Below are positions 1-7,085 of a stretch of DNA of 19,736 nt, piece by piece. This stretch comes from Prevotella sp. UBA1104. Lineage in GTDB: Bacteria > Bacteroidota > Bacteroidia > Bacteroidales > Bacteroidaceae. The notes beneath the pieces were generated by a model, which did no database searches, was not told the origin of the DNA, and saw only the letters and a program-made list of their open reading frames with translations. The first letter of the stretch is position 1. Each line of letters opens with the position of its first letter. The translations under genes and the position numbers were made by a program. Where the stretch lies: contig DCBP01000012.1 of assembly GCA_002314055.1 (NCBI GenBank), forward strand, positions 25,975 to 45,710, given 5' to 3'.

Positions 1-14
1 GGGGGAGAGGCTAT

Positions 15-551
15 ATGTACACAGATTTTTTCAAGACATTCTTCCGTATCGGTCTGTTTACTCTTGGTGGCGGCTATGCCATGATACCGATAATAGAGAG
101 TGAGGTGGTAGACAAGCACCACTGGATAGAGAAGAAGGATTTTATCGACATTGTTGCAATATCGCAGAGCTGTCCTGGAGCGCTGGCGATAAACATGAGT
201 GCCTTTATCGGCTACAGGCTGAAAAAGGTGCCAGGAGCCATAGTAACAAGTATTGCCACGGCATTGCCATCGTTCATAATAATACTGCTGATAGCCATGT
301 TCTTCCATCAGTTTAAGGATAATACCGTGGTGGCTGCAATATTCCGCGGCATTCGTCCGGCAGTGGTGGCACTGATTGCCGTGCCCACATTCAAGCTCGC
401 CAAGGATGCCTGCATAACATTCTCAAACTGTTGGATTCCTATCGGCTGCGCACTTGCCATATATATTATGGGGATTTCACCGATATTGATTATCCTGCTT
501 TCCGGGATATGCGGATATGTGTATGGAAAATATATCAAACCTACGGAGTAA
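15..551 (+). CDS. Chromate transporter family protein, first half-size subunit
   Basis: A 178-residue, strongly hydrophobic membrane protein of the CHR (ChrA) family, short single-domain form. Visible family marks are GGGYAM at residues 18-23, PGALAIN at 54-60 and the RPAVVAL stretch near 114-120, with several membrane segments to the C-terminus. Full-length ChrA has two such halves in one chain; here a second half follows 107 bp downstream on the same strand, so the two probably form a heterodimer. The family is named for chromate/sulfate-type anion movement, but in gut Bacteroidales the real substrate is not established. The ATG at 15 is preceded by a GGGGAGAGG run that can serve as a ribosome site, and the protein begins as other family members do, so the gene is probably complete although the window starts just upstream. 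Confidence 0.88.
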   Translation: MYTDFFKTFFRIGLFTLGGGYAMIPIIESEVVDKHHWIEKKDFIDIVAISQSCPGALAINMSAFIGYRLKKVPGAIVTSIATALPSFIIILLIAMFFHQFKDNTVVAAIFRGIRPAVVALIAVPTFKLAKDACITFSNCWIPIGCALAIYIMGISPILIILLSGICGYVYGKYIKPTE

Positions 552-560
552 AAAACCACT

Positions 561-592
561 CTAACACCCACCCTAACCCTCCCGAAGGGAGG
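561..592 (-). repeat. REP-like repeat, copy 1 (hairpin plus G-quadruplex motif)
   Basis: This 32-bp stretch is an exact inverted copy of 15185-15216. On the minus strand it reads GGGAGGGTTAGGGTGGG (complement of 567-583), a canonical four-run G-quadruplex motif with loops of 1, 3 and 1. On the plus strand CCTCCC-GAA-GGGAGG (578-592) forms a hairpin. It begins 10 bases after the stop codon of the first chromate-transporter gene, with the C-rich strand in the sense orientation. There is no T-run after the hairpin, so it is not a classical terminator. Confidence 0.85.
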
Positions 593-657
593 AAAGGAGA
601 AGTGTGGAATATGACTCATAAAGGGTGAATGTGATTAATTGAAAATTTGGATTGTAA

Positions 658-1233
658 ATGCTATATATAAGTCTTTTTATAACGTTCTTCGAGATTGGAC
701 TCTTTGGATTTGGAGGTGGCTATGGTATGCTCTCGCTGATTCAGACAGAGGTGGTGAACAACCATCAGTGGATTACGATGGGGGAGTTTACGGATATTGT
801 TGCTGTGAGTCAGATGACTCCGGGGCCCGTAGGTATCAATTCCGCCACCTATTGCGGATATGTTGCCGCCCATAATGCCGGATATGGCGAGGCAATGTCG
901 GTATTTGGCAGTTTGATGGCAACCGTTGCCCTTATCTTGCCGTCGCTGATACTGATGATAATGATTGCAAAGATATTCCAGAAATATATGAATACCCTTC
1001 CCGTGAAAAGTGCTTTGGGCGGCTTGCGCCCGGCAGTGGTAGGGCTGCTCGGTGCTGCCACATTGATGTTGCTCTCGCCGGAGAACTTCAGTTCGCCGGC
1101 TGTCAACCCCTGGCAGTTCTGGATAAGCTGTTTCCTGTTTGTAGCCACTTTCGTGGGGACTTACTGGATGAAGATAAATCCTATCAGGATGATAATGTAT
1201 GCAGCCTTCGCCGGACTGGCGTTGTTATACTGA
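658..1233 (+). CDS. Chromate transporter family protein, second half-size subunit
   Basis: A 191-residue hydrophobic membrane protein of the same CHR family as its upstream neighbour. It carries GGGYGM at residues 19-24, the segment QTEVV right after, PGPVGIN at 55-61 and a GGLRPAVVGLL stretch near 119-129 that aligns with the RPAVVAL stretch of the first gene. The two proteins are paralogues of about equal length, matching the known paired short-chain CHR arrangement, and most likely act together as one anion transporter in the inner membrane. The start ATG at 658 lies in an A/T-rich leader without a clear Shine-Dalgarno. No TAnnTTTG promoter is visible in the gap, which supports co-transcription across the REP-like repeat. 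Confidence 0.88.
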   Translation: MLYISLFITFFEIGLFGFGGGYGMLSLIQTEVVNNHQWITMGEFTDIVAVSQMTPGPVGINSATYCGYVAAHNAGYGEAMSVFGSLMATVALILPSLILMIMIAKIFQKYMNTLPVKSALGGLRPAVVGLLGAATLMLLSPENFSSPAVNPWQFWISCFLFVATFVGTYWMKINPIRMIMYAAFAGLALLY

Positions 1234-1256
1234 AAACAGATACTTCTCCTGTTTTT
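1233..1256 (+). terminator. Weak hairpin terminator after the chromate-transporter pair
   Basis: AAAACAG (1233-1239) pairs with CTGTTTT (1249-1255) across a 9-base loop, and the right arm runs directly into a T-tract. The stem overlaps the stop codon of the second transporter gene. It lies between two convergent genes, and its A/T arms would also serve the minus strand. The stem is short (7 bp), so this is a moderate call. Confidence 0.4.
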
Positions 1257-1283
1257 ATGAAGGAGTAATATATTGTCGGAAGT

Positions 1284-1904
1284 CTATAGTTTGATAACCA
1301 TGGCGAGTCCATCGGCACCAACACCCACTTGCACTTTCTGCTCCTCGTTGATAATGTTGCCGTCGGCATCCTTTTTTTTCTTCTTGCCCGTAATTTTGTC
1401 CACAATCCAGTAGCTTGCCTGAGCCGAGAGGAAACCGATGGCGGCACCGGCAGCCACGTCCTCCCAATGGTGGCGGTTGCGGCGCACGCGGTCAACGGCA
1501 GTGATGGTGGCGACGGTATATCCAGCCACGCTAATCCAAGGCGAAGTCTTCCAGTACTCCTTATGCAGAACCGTAGCTCCACAGAAAGCCACCGCCGTAT
1601 GTCCGGAGGGGAACGACTCGTTGTCAGTGCCGTCAGGTCGCATCTTGTGGATGGATTTCTTTAATAGCCATGTAGTTCCAGAGCATAAAATGAAAGATGC
1701 GCCCGACTTATACAATCTTTGTTCCCATGAACTTCTGCATTTCACTCCGGCTGCTTTAAGTATGAACGAAGCTGCCATTGGTGTATATTCCAACACGTTG
1801 TCGATACCGTCGCCATGGTATCGCTTATATTGAGATGACGCTTGTGCAAAACAGCCGATGCTTGTCTGTATGAGTATTAATAATGTTATAATCTTTGTTT
1901 TCAT
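1284..1904 (-). CDS. Secreted PAP2-family acid phosphatase
   Basis: A 206-residue member of the PAP2 (phosphatidic acid phosphatase type 2 / haloperoxidase) superfamily. All three catalytic motifs are present: K82-x6-RP (89-90), PSGH at 99-102, and R139-x5-H145-x3-D149, where the usual SR is DR. The family makes a phospho-histidine intermediate and hydrolyses phosphate esters of lipids, undecaprenyl pyrophosphate or small molecules; which one applies here cannot be told. Residues 1-20 form a signal peptide or first membrane segment ending near CFAQA. A KKKKK run around 173-178 is followed by a hydrophilic and then a glycine-rich tail. The gene stands alone, convergent with the transporter pair, and has its own promoter immediately upstream of the ATG. 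Confidence 0.87.
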   Translation of the reverse strand: MKTKIITLLILIQTSIGCFAQASSQYKRYHGDGIDNVLEYTPMAASFILKAAGVKCRSSWEQRLYKSGASFILCSGTTWLLKKSIHKMRPDGTDNESFPSGHTAVAFCGATVLHKEYWKTSPWISVAGYTVATITAVDRVRRNRHHWEDVAAGAAIGFLSAQASYWIVDKITGKKKKKDADGNIINEEQKVQVGVGADGLAMVIKL

Positions 1905-1908
1905 TTGG

Positions 1909-1939
1909 CAAAGATACGTCTATTTGTTGATAAAATAAA
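1909..1939 (-). promoter_or_regulatory. Promoter of the PAP2 gene, possibly giving a leaderless transcript
   Basis: On the minus strand TATCTTTG (1909-1916) matches the Bacteroidota -7 consensus TAnnTTTG. A TTTA (1936-1939) lies 19 bp upstream in the place of the -33 TTTG. Only four bases (CCAA) separate the -7 box from the ATG, so transcription would start at or within a few bases of the start codon. Confidence 0.55.
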
Positions 1940-1971
1940 GCGTCAAACCATAAAAATACGATATGACGCTT
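1938..1971. promoter_or_regulatory. Inverted repeat upstream of the PAP2 promoter
   Basis: AAGCGTCA (1938-1945) and TGACGCTT (1964-1971) are perfect 8-bp inverted arms with an 18-bp spacer. The inner arm touches the -33 position of the PAP2 promoter. It could be an operator for a dimeric regulator. A T-run on each side also makes it terminator-like, but no gene reads into it from either side. Confidence 0.35.
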
Positions 1972-2134
1972 GGTTTTTTGAATAGTATTTTACCGAATCT
2001 CCTGTCTTCTACTCTTAACATCATGTATGGATAATGAATTGATAATTATACGAAATCGTAAGCAATGAGTATTACATTATAGTTAAAATATAAAAATATC
2101 TCTAATTTACGTAATAACGTATAAGTAAAATTGC

Positions 2135-2142
2135 TATATTTG
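2135..2142 (+). promoter_or_regulatory. Candidate -7 box for the small unknown gene
   Basis: TATATTTG matches TAnnTTTG and lies 35 bp before the ATG at 2178. No TTG or TTTG is found 19-21 bp upstream, so the -33 box is weak or absent. Confidence 0.4.
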
Positions 2143-2177
2143 CGATGTTTTCTTAATTAACTAAAAACTTTACCACT

Positions 2178-2462
2178 ATGACACCTACAGAATTTATCAA
2201 AAAGGCAATTCATTTATTGGATGACTACATGATTCGTTCGGGTAAGGACGAAATCAATGAGATGGAGGCAAACCAGGAGCTTGCTAAGGTTGGGATGCTT
2301 GAAGATGAGGTTTCGCATCCGGGCAAACCATTAAGAGAGCTCCTTATAAAACTGCGCGACTCAAACCATTTACCACAGAATATCCGTCAACGCTACGGAG
2401 CGTGGAAAATTAGAATCTCCTCTACAGTGGCACGCAAGCCTATGGTGATTAGTGTATTCTGA
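2178..2462 (+). CDS. Small hypothetical protein, 94 residues
   Basis: I do not recognise this family with confidence. The protein is soluble and charged, with no signal peptide, membrane segment or cysteine pair. The N-terminal third looks helical (TEFIKKAIHLLDDYM), the middle has HPGKPLRELL at about 47-56, and the C-terminal third is basic (NIRQRYGAWKIR). The overall look is of small, stand-alone cytosolic proteins of Bacteroidales that carry no assigned function; a DNA-binding role suggested by the basic end is only a guess. Evidence that it is a gene is its own TAnnTTTG box 35 bp upstream, an A-rich leader typical of the phylum, and a strong hairpin terminator 40 bp after the stop. Confidence 0.65.
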   Translation: MTPTEFIKKAIHLLDDYMIRSGKDEINEMEANQELAKVGMLEDEVSHPGKPLRELLIKLRDSNHLPQNIRQRYGAWKIRISSTVARKPMVISVF

Positions 2463-2500
2463 TTGAATGAAGCATTACTTTAGTGGAGTTTTACCGTTAT

Positions 2501-2570
2501 AAGAGAAACCGCTGAATATTTTATATATCTTGTAAATCGATGATATAAAATGTTCAGCGGTTTCTCTTTA
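2501..2570. terminator. Strong bidirectional terminator
   Basis: Arms 2501-2526 and 2543-2568 form a 26-bp stem with one G-T pair (2517 with 2552) and a 16-base loop. A and T runs border both sides. It sits between the small unknown gene (plus) and the GH85 gene (minus), which converge here, and can end transcripts from both. Confidence 0.85.
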
Positions 2571-2593
2571 TTGTGTTATTCCCTTTCCTTTAT

Positions 2594-5032
2594 TTATCGC
2601 TTTATCAGCTTCACCTTTTTATATAAGGCCCCGTTCTTTGTAATGCTGCCGATATAAACGCCCCGGTTCCCATTGACTGGTATGCTCGTAACATCTCCGG
2701 CATTGGCTCTAACAGAAGACGAGTGAACGAGGGCACCGGAATCAGAAAATATATTGATGCCATACAATCCGCTTTCGTCAAACCTCATGTTTACGGTATC
2801 TGTGAATGGAGTAGGGTATACGGTAATAGAGCCGTTTGGATTGCTCAAGACTTCAGTCTTTTTGATGCTTGATGTATTGACAATCTCCTGATAATCGCTC
2901 CATGAAATGTTGGAACCGCTTATGCCGTCGGGCGACACGGCACGCACACCGAAACGACACTGTCTATTGTTGCCGCCGGTAAGCGGAGTGCCGATTACGT
3001 ATGCCGCCCACGACTCGGTGGTGGTCATCAGCCGTGGCTCCTCGCCCTGTTGCTGGAAATAAATCTCATAATACCATGTTCCCACCTCGTCATTATAAGT
3101 TTTTTCTTCGCCGCTCTCCTCCTTCGATGCATAGCGCATCTTGAAGTCCACGCTGCCGGGATTGCCGCGTAGCACTTCAATCTCCTTGATCGTAGGCTTC
3201 ATAGTGGAGAATGACTGTCCGGGGCTTCTTAATGCCAATTCACCGATGAGCATATTGTAGTCTGCCGGAGTATTTTCGAGCGTGATTCCAATCATGGCAA
3301 TATTGTCGCCATCTTTGATCTGCAGTTTTTCGAGAGAGGTCTTGAATGTTGTCCATTCCCCCTGTCGGTCGGCATCGGGAAGGGCAATCTCCTTGTAGTT
3401 CGCTACGTCGCCGCTCAATGCCACGAAGAGACGGGCATGACTCGCATTGCCTTTGGTGAGTTTATACGTAACCGATAGTTCATCAGAAGCCATCACCGCA
3501 AGCTTCGTCTTGAATAGCTTTATTCGCGAAAAGTCTGTTGCTCCATAGAGCTTCAAGCAAGAGCCGCCGGTATAGGCATCCTCCCAAGTGAGTTCGGCTT
3601 CAGCAAGAGAAGCGATGTTGTCTGCAGAAACCTTGTCCTCTCTGTCGGTAATCCAGAAGCGCCATGTAGGCAGATAGTCTTGCATGTTCAGGTTATACCA
3701 TTTAGAGTCTGCCACTATCTGTCCGTCCTTATACAGTTTCAGTCCGTTGCCCATATTAAATCGGGTAACGAAGGGCATATTCTGGATAGTAGACTTTGCC
3801 GTGAGCAGTCGGGCAAGTCCGTGGAAGGTTTTGAGGTCGCTGTTGTCGAGAGAGCAGTCGGTGCGCACGGGGGGCAGCAGAGCCGGATTGCGGTAGCCGC
3901 CGGAGAATATCAGTTCCTGTTTTTCCAGATAAGCCCTCTGTATATCCTCGTCGGTAGAACCGTAGTCGGTGGCAGTTTCGTGGATAAGACTTTGGGAGTG
4001 GGCACCCCAGAAGCCGACGGAAGTCTCGTTGTCGATAAGACTCTGCCAGTAGTCTTGTTTCAGCGCCTTGCCCTGTATGTCGAAGCTGGCGTAATAGTCA
4101 TACGGGTCACGTTTCAGCGCTTTAGCGAAGCTGACGGAGTGTTCCAATACATAGTTGTCCCAGTCGTAATTGGCAAACATCTGGTCGGTTACGATATTGT
4201 CGCCCGTGCCGAATATGTTTTTGTTGAAGCGGCACAGTCCGTAGTTGCTCGTCATCATGCCGTCGTCTTTCGTAACGTCATACCATTGCAGTTCAAACTT
4301 CCATCCGATAGACTCCGCCTTTTTGTGCACCTCGGCAAAGAAGTCCTGTATCAGCTTCATCATATCCTCGGTGGTATTGAATTCTGAATTCACTCCCATA
4401 CCGTTGATGCCATAGTATTTCATCAGTTTGGCGAGCTTGAGCGAGTTTTTAAACGACCCGTCGTCGTTCTTTTCCATCAGCTTCTGCAGCGTCATCGAGT
4501 AAACATCCGTCTTGTCAAGTCCGATATTGGCATTCCATGGAATCTTGAGCACGCAGCCCACGGTTACTCCGTTTTTTGCTGCTGCATCAGACAAGCCTGC
4601 CGCCACGCGAATCCACGGAGCCGTCCAGTTGCCGTGGCAGTTTATGTATTGCCACATCGAGAAATTGTCGCCGTCGAAGCAGTATCTGGGCAGAGCCTTC
4701 CACTTGGCGGTGGGGTCGTCGAGCGGAGTCCACATCAGCATCTTTCTGCCGGCGGGCACGTCGCTCCTCACCTGGTAGTCGCCGTCGGTTATCCTCGGCA
4801 GCGGTCTTTGGCGTGAGATAAAAAATTCGTCGTCGAGCTTTGATATTCCGCCCGGTGGTGTTCCCGGTTCCCAACTGTCGAAGAATTTGTAGAAGTCGTC
4901 CCAATCAAGGATGGAATCCTTGTCTGCCGTCGCCACTTTTTCAAAGTCGAAATCGTGTTCCGGTGTGCTTTGCGCCTGTGCCATCAAGCTGAAGGCAAGG
5001 GCAGCGACAAGTATATGTGTTTTGTGTTTCAT
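2594..5032 (-). CDS. Secreted GH85 endo-beta-N-acetylglucosaminidase with sorting tail
   Basis: An 812-residue exported enzyme of glycoside hydrolase family 85. The family cuts the GlcNAc-beta-1,4-GlcNAc core of N-linked glycans and leaves one GlcNAc on the protein, using an Asn to orient the substrate acetamido group and a Glu as acid/base. Here the motif GINGMGVNSEFN carries these as N215 and E217. Residues 1-21 are a signal peptide (MKHKT start, cut after AQAQ). The TIM-barrel domain covers about 70-450, then a beta-rich region (about 480-620), a fibronectin-like domain (about 625-735) and, from about 735, a type A T9SS-like sorting domain (YPTPFTDTVNMRF ... GVYIGSI ... KKVKLIKR). The protein is expected on the cell surface or released. 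It is divergent from the OmpA gene and has its own well-formed promoter. No SusC/SusD pair is nearby. Confidence 0.9.
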   Translation of the reverse strand: MKHKTHILVAALAFSLMAQAQSTPEHDFDFEKVATADKDSILDWDDFYKFFDSWEPGTPPGGISKLDDEFFISRQRPLPRITDGDYQVRSDVPAGRKMLMWTPLDDPTAKWKALPRYCFDGDNFSMWQYINCHGNWTAPWIRVAAGLSDAAAKNGVTVGCVLKIPWNANIGLDKTDVYSMTLQKLMEKNDDGSFKNSLKLAKLMKYYGINGMGVNSEFNTTEDMMKLIQDFFAEVHKKAESIGWKFELQWYDVTKDDGMMTSNYGLCRFNKNIFGTGDNIVTDQMFANYDWDNYVLEHSVSFAKALKRDPYDYYASFDIQGKALKQDYWQSLIDNETSVGFWGAHSQSLIHETATDYGSTDEDIQRAYLEKQELIFSGGYRNPALLPPVRTDCSLDNSDLKTFHGLARLLTAKSTIQNMPFVTRFNMGNGLKLYKDGQIVADSKWYNLNMQDYLPTWRFWITDREDKVSADNIASLAEAELTWEDAYTGGSCLKLYGATDFSRIKLFKTKLAVMASDELSVTYKLTKGNASHARLFVALSGDVANYKEIALPDADRQGEWTTFKTSLEKLQIKDGDNIAMIGITLENTPADYNMLIGELALRSPGQSFSTMKPTIKEIEVLRGNPGSVDFKMRYASKEESGEEKTYNDEVGTWYYEIYFQQQGEEPRLMTTTESWAAYVIGTPLTGGNNRQCRFGVRAVSPDGISGSNISWSDYQEIVNTSSIKKTEVLSNPNGSITVYPTPFTDTVNMRFDESGLYGINIFSDSGALVHSSSVRANAGDVTSIPVNGNRGVYIGSITKNGALYKKVKLIKR

Positions 5033-5130
5033 CTTCTATTTTGTTCGTTTTATATTGAATATGTAAGTAAACTATTGTAAGATATAGTATATTGTGCGTA
5101 AATCTACTGATATTACTTTCACTTTGTTTG

Positions 5131-5162
5131 CAAAAGTAAGAAAATAAAGGCAAACAAACAAA
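5131..5162 (-). promoter_or_regulatory. Promoter of the GH85 gene
   Basis: On the minus strand TTTG (5159-5162), a 20-bp spacer and TACTTTTG (5131-5138) match the Bacteroidota consensus TTTG-N19-21-TAnnTTTG. The leader to the ATG at 5032 is about 95 nt and A/T-rich, with no Shine-Dalgarno. Confidence 0.75.
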
Positions 5163-5328
5163 TTGTAATGTCTCCTATATGGAAATAAAGTTGGTTAGCC
5201 TATATAATTAATGTGATAGTATATATTATTATACAGAATAAGTGGGTAAATCCCGATTAACGAATAGAGTACAGCATGCAGAAATAACAGTTCATTTTTT
5301 CGTTAATATACAATAACTTGCAGCTTTT
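5163..5328. other. A/T-rich intergenic segment without a visible gene
   Basis: Part of the 447-bp divergent gap between the GH85 and OmpA genes. Outside the GH85 promoter at 5131-5162 and the inverted repeat with -7 box at 5329-5363, I see no open reading frame, RNA structure or repeat that I can support. Confidence 0.5.
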
Positions 5329-5363
5329 CAGGTTAAAATGTATTAACCTGAGTTTACTATTTG
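5329..5363 (+). promoter_or_regulatory. Operator-like palindrome and -7 box for the OmpA-like gene
   Basis: CAGGTTAA (5329-5336) and TTAACCTG (5343-5350) are perfect 8-bp inverted arms with a 6-bp spacer. Four bases later comes TACTATTTG (5355-5363), a TA-N3-TTTG version of the -7 box. The palindrome covers the region where the -33 box should be, as expected for an operator or an activator site. The leader to the ATG at 5480 would be about 110 nt. Confidence 0.5.
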
Positions 5364-5479
5364 CACTTTTGAGCGTCTAAATTAATAACTTCGTGGGCGA
5401 AATATGCCGTATACATTATATAATATGTAAAGCATGACGAAAGTAAGAATATAAACAAAACAAAGAAAGGAATATAATT

Positions 5480-6334
5480 ATGAACAAGAAAGTTTTGATT
5501 ATGGCAGTTGCTGCCGGATGCCTTATGATGGGCAGCTGCGCAAGTAAGAAAGAGTTGCAGAACTGCCAGAACGAGAACCGTGAACTGACAAATAAATACC
5601 AGGACTCAAAGGAGCAGCTCGCTGCAAGCAAGGCTCGCGTTACCAGTCTGGAGGAGCAGCTTGCTCAGGCTAAAAAGGATTATGCCGCCCTGCAGGGTTC
5701 GCTCGACAAGAGTCTTGCAAATGCCGGACAGAACAATATTAGCATCGAGAAGCTTGTAGACCAGATTAACGAGTCTAACCAGTATATCCGCCACCTGGTG
5801 GAGGTGAAGAGCAAGAGCGACTCGCTCAATATGGTTCTTACCAACAACCTTACCCGCTCTTTGAGCAAGGAGGAAAGCAAGGAGGTAGACGTACAGGTAT
5901 TGAAGGGCGTTGTCTACATCTCGCTTGCCGACAACATGCTCTACAAGAGTGGAAGCTACGAGATTAACGACCGTGCAGCCGAGACTCTGAGTAAGATTGC
6001 AAAGATTATCAAGGACTACAAAGATTACGATGTGCTTATCGAGGGTAACACCGACAATGTGCCTGTAAACACCAGTGCCGCTTCGATGAAGAACATCCGC
6101 AACAACTGGGACCTCTCCTGCTTGCGTGCTTCAAGCGTCGTTCAGGCTCTGCAGAACGACTATGGCGTAGACCCTAAACGCTTGACAGCCGGTGGCCGTG
6201 GCGAATACAACCCGTTGACAAACAACAGTTCCGACGTGGCAAAACAGCGCAACCGCCGCACACAGATTATCATCACTCCTAAGCTCGACCAGTTTATGGA
6301 CTTGATCGACAAGGCACCGGAGGAGAACAAATAA
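5480..6334 (+). CDS. OmpA-family peptidoglycan-binding lipoprotein
   Basis: A 284-residue lipoprotein. The signal peptide ends in the lipobox MGSC with the lipidated Cys at residue 20. Residues 24 to about 115 are rich in Lys, Glu, Gln and Ala and look like a coiled coil. The C-terminal OmpA-like domain (about 125-268) has the family pattern: GNTDNVPVN, then NWDLSCLRASSVVQ, then LTAGGRGEYNP, ending in KQRNRRTQI. This domain binds diaminopimelate in the peptidoglycan, so the protein tethers the outer membrane to the cell wall. No beta-barrel is present, unlike classic OmpA. The start is fixed by the lipoprotein signal and by an AAAGGAA ribosome site 8 bp before the ATG. It is a single-gene unit with its own hairpin terminator. 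Confidence 0.92.
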   Translation: MNKKVLIMAVAAGCLMMGSCASKKELQNCQNENRELTNKYQDSKEQLAASKARVTSLEEQLAQAKKDYAALQGSLDKSLANAGQNNISIEKLVDQINESNQYIRHLVEVKSKSDSLNMVLTNNLTRSLSKEESKEVDVQVLKGVVYISLADNMLYKSGSYEINDRAAETLSKIAKIIKDYKDYDVLIEGNTDNVPVNTSAASMKNIRNNWDLSCLRASSVVQALQNDYGVDPKRLTAGGRGEYNPLTNNSSDVAKQRNRRTQIIITPKLDQFMDLIDKAPEENK

Positions 6335-6365
6335 GGAAGATATAGTTTAAATGTTAATAATGATG

Positions 6366-6418
6366 AGCCTTACAGAGACTACCATTTCTGGTAAGTCTTT
6401 GTAAGGCTTTTCCTTTTT
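6366..6418 (+). terminator. Terminator of the OmpA-like gene
   Basis: AGCCTTACAGAGACTACCA pairs imperfectly with TGGTAAGTCTTTGTAAGGCT around a short loop (6366-6408), followed by the T-rich tract 6408-6418. One mismatch and one bulge interrupt the stem. It lies 32 bp after the stop codon. Confidence 0.8.
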
Positions 6419-6431
6419 CAAAAAATGTGTG

Positions 6432-6475
6432 TTTTCGGAGGTTTTTATTTCAAACAATTACGTATTTTCGGAGGT
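6432..6475 (+). repeat. Direct repeat in the leader of the ATPase remnant
   Basis: TTTTCGGAGGT occurs at 6432-6442 and again at 6465-6475, a period of 33 bp; bases flanking both copies are partly similar. The second copy puts CGGAGG 6-10 bp before the ATG at 6482, so it may be the ribosome site of the original gene. Confidence 0.6.
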
Positions 6476-6481
6476 CTTTTC

Positions 6482-6848
6482 ATGAAAACATTTGCCTAAT
6501 AGGGGATTATACCAGAAGTTGCTCAGCGACAAGCTGAGTGCAAATCTCGGATATGTATATGAAAACCTCGTGGCGCAGATGCTGATAGCTTCGGGAAACA
6601 AACTGTTTTACTATACCTGGAAGAAGAACGACACCCATAGTTATGAAATAGACTTCTTGCTTTCCCGAGGATCAAAGCTGTGTCCGGTAGATGTGAAGTC
6701 ATCAGGCTATAAGTCGCATACTTCCCTTGACGTTTTTTGTGAGAAATATTCTCGTGTTGTAGACCAACGGTATCTGATATATACAAAGGATTTCCAGAAA
6801 GACGGCAAGACAATCTGTTTCCCCGTGTACATGACACCGTTTATATAG
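6482..6848 (+). pseudogene. Remnant of an AAA/DUF4143 ATPase gene
   Basis: Only the C-terminal part of an ATPase of the AAA_14/DUF4143 type is left. These proteins are usually about 400 residues, with a P-loop ATPase domain and a C-terminal restriction-enzyme-like domain. The surviving reading frame (from a TTG at 6492) carries NLGYVYENLVAQML, EIDFLLSRG and PVDVKSSGYKSHTSLD, the usual landmarks of that C-terminal domain; no Walker motifs exist. Just before it, an ATG at 6482 behind a CGGAGG site opens a five-codon frame (MKTFA) in another phase. That resembles the N-terminus of such ATPases, so the locus may be an internal deletion that removed the middle of the gene and broke the frame. The original members of this family are often found in many copies per Bacteroidales genome. 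Confidence 0.75.
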
Positions 6849-6973
6849 AAAATTAAATTATAGTCTAAACATTTTGCGCCGATTCCATGCCAGTCGTTTT
6901 CATGGAGTTGACGCATTTGTTGTATATATAGGGTAAAAACGGCTTGCCTGCAGAGTATAATCCCTATTCCGCT

Positions 6974-7035
6974 ACGATAATCCACACCAGAAAAACGATA
7001 ATCCACGTCTGTATATGATGTTTTCCCTACCTTTG
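6974..7035 (+). promoter_or_regulatory. Activator-type direct repeat and -7 box of the fucosidase gene
   Basis: ACGATAATCCAC occurs at 6974-6985 and 6995-7006: a perfect 12-bp direct repeat with a 21-bp period, two helical turns. TACCTTTG (7028-7035) is a perfect TAnnTTTG box. The -33 site would fall at about 7004-7007, which reads CACG and not TTTG, so the second repeat occupies the place of the missing box. Such a layout is typical of AraC-family activators that bind tandem half-sites next to RNA polymerase. The leader to the ATG at 7086 is about 45 nt and A-rich. Confidence 0.65.
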
Positions 7036-7085
7036 CCGTGAAAATTATAAATCTATCAAAAGTCAAAATCAAAAACTTTTAAATC

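Noticed and set aside
561..592. Repeat copy 1 considered as an intrinsic terminator between the two transporter halves
   Set aside because: The stem is short (6 bp) and lacks a following T-run; the two halves are expected to be co-expressed and no promoter is visible before the second.
1938..1980. Inverted repeat followed by a T-run, considered as a terminator
   Set aside because: No gene reads into it from either side; both neighbouring genes point away, so an operator role is more sensible.
3680..4387. A 235-codon open frame on the plus strand inside the GH85 gene
   Set aside because: It is a shadow of the GH85 barrel region, with no recognisable motifs or start signals.
6492..6848. The 118-codon frame considered as an intact small nuclease-like protein
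   Set aside because: It begins within the C-terminal domain of a known larger family, lacks a proper ATG and has none of the ATPase part; a relic is more likely.
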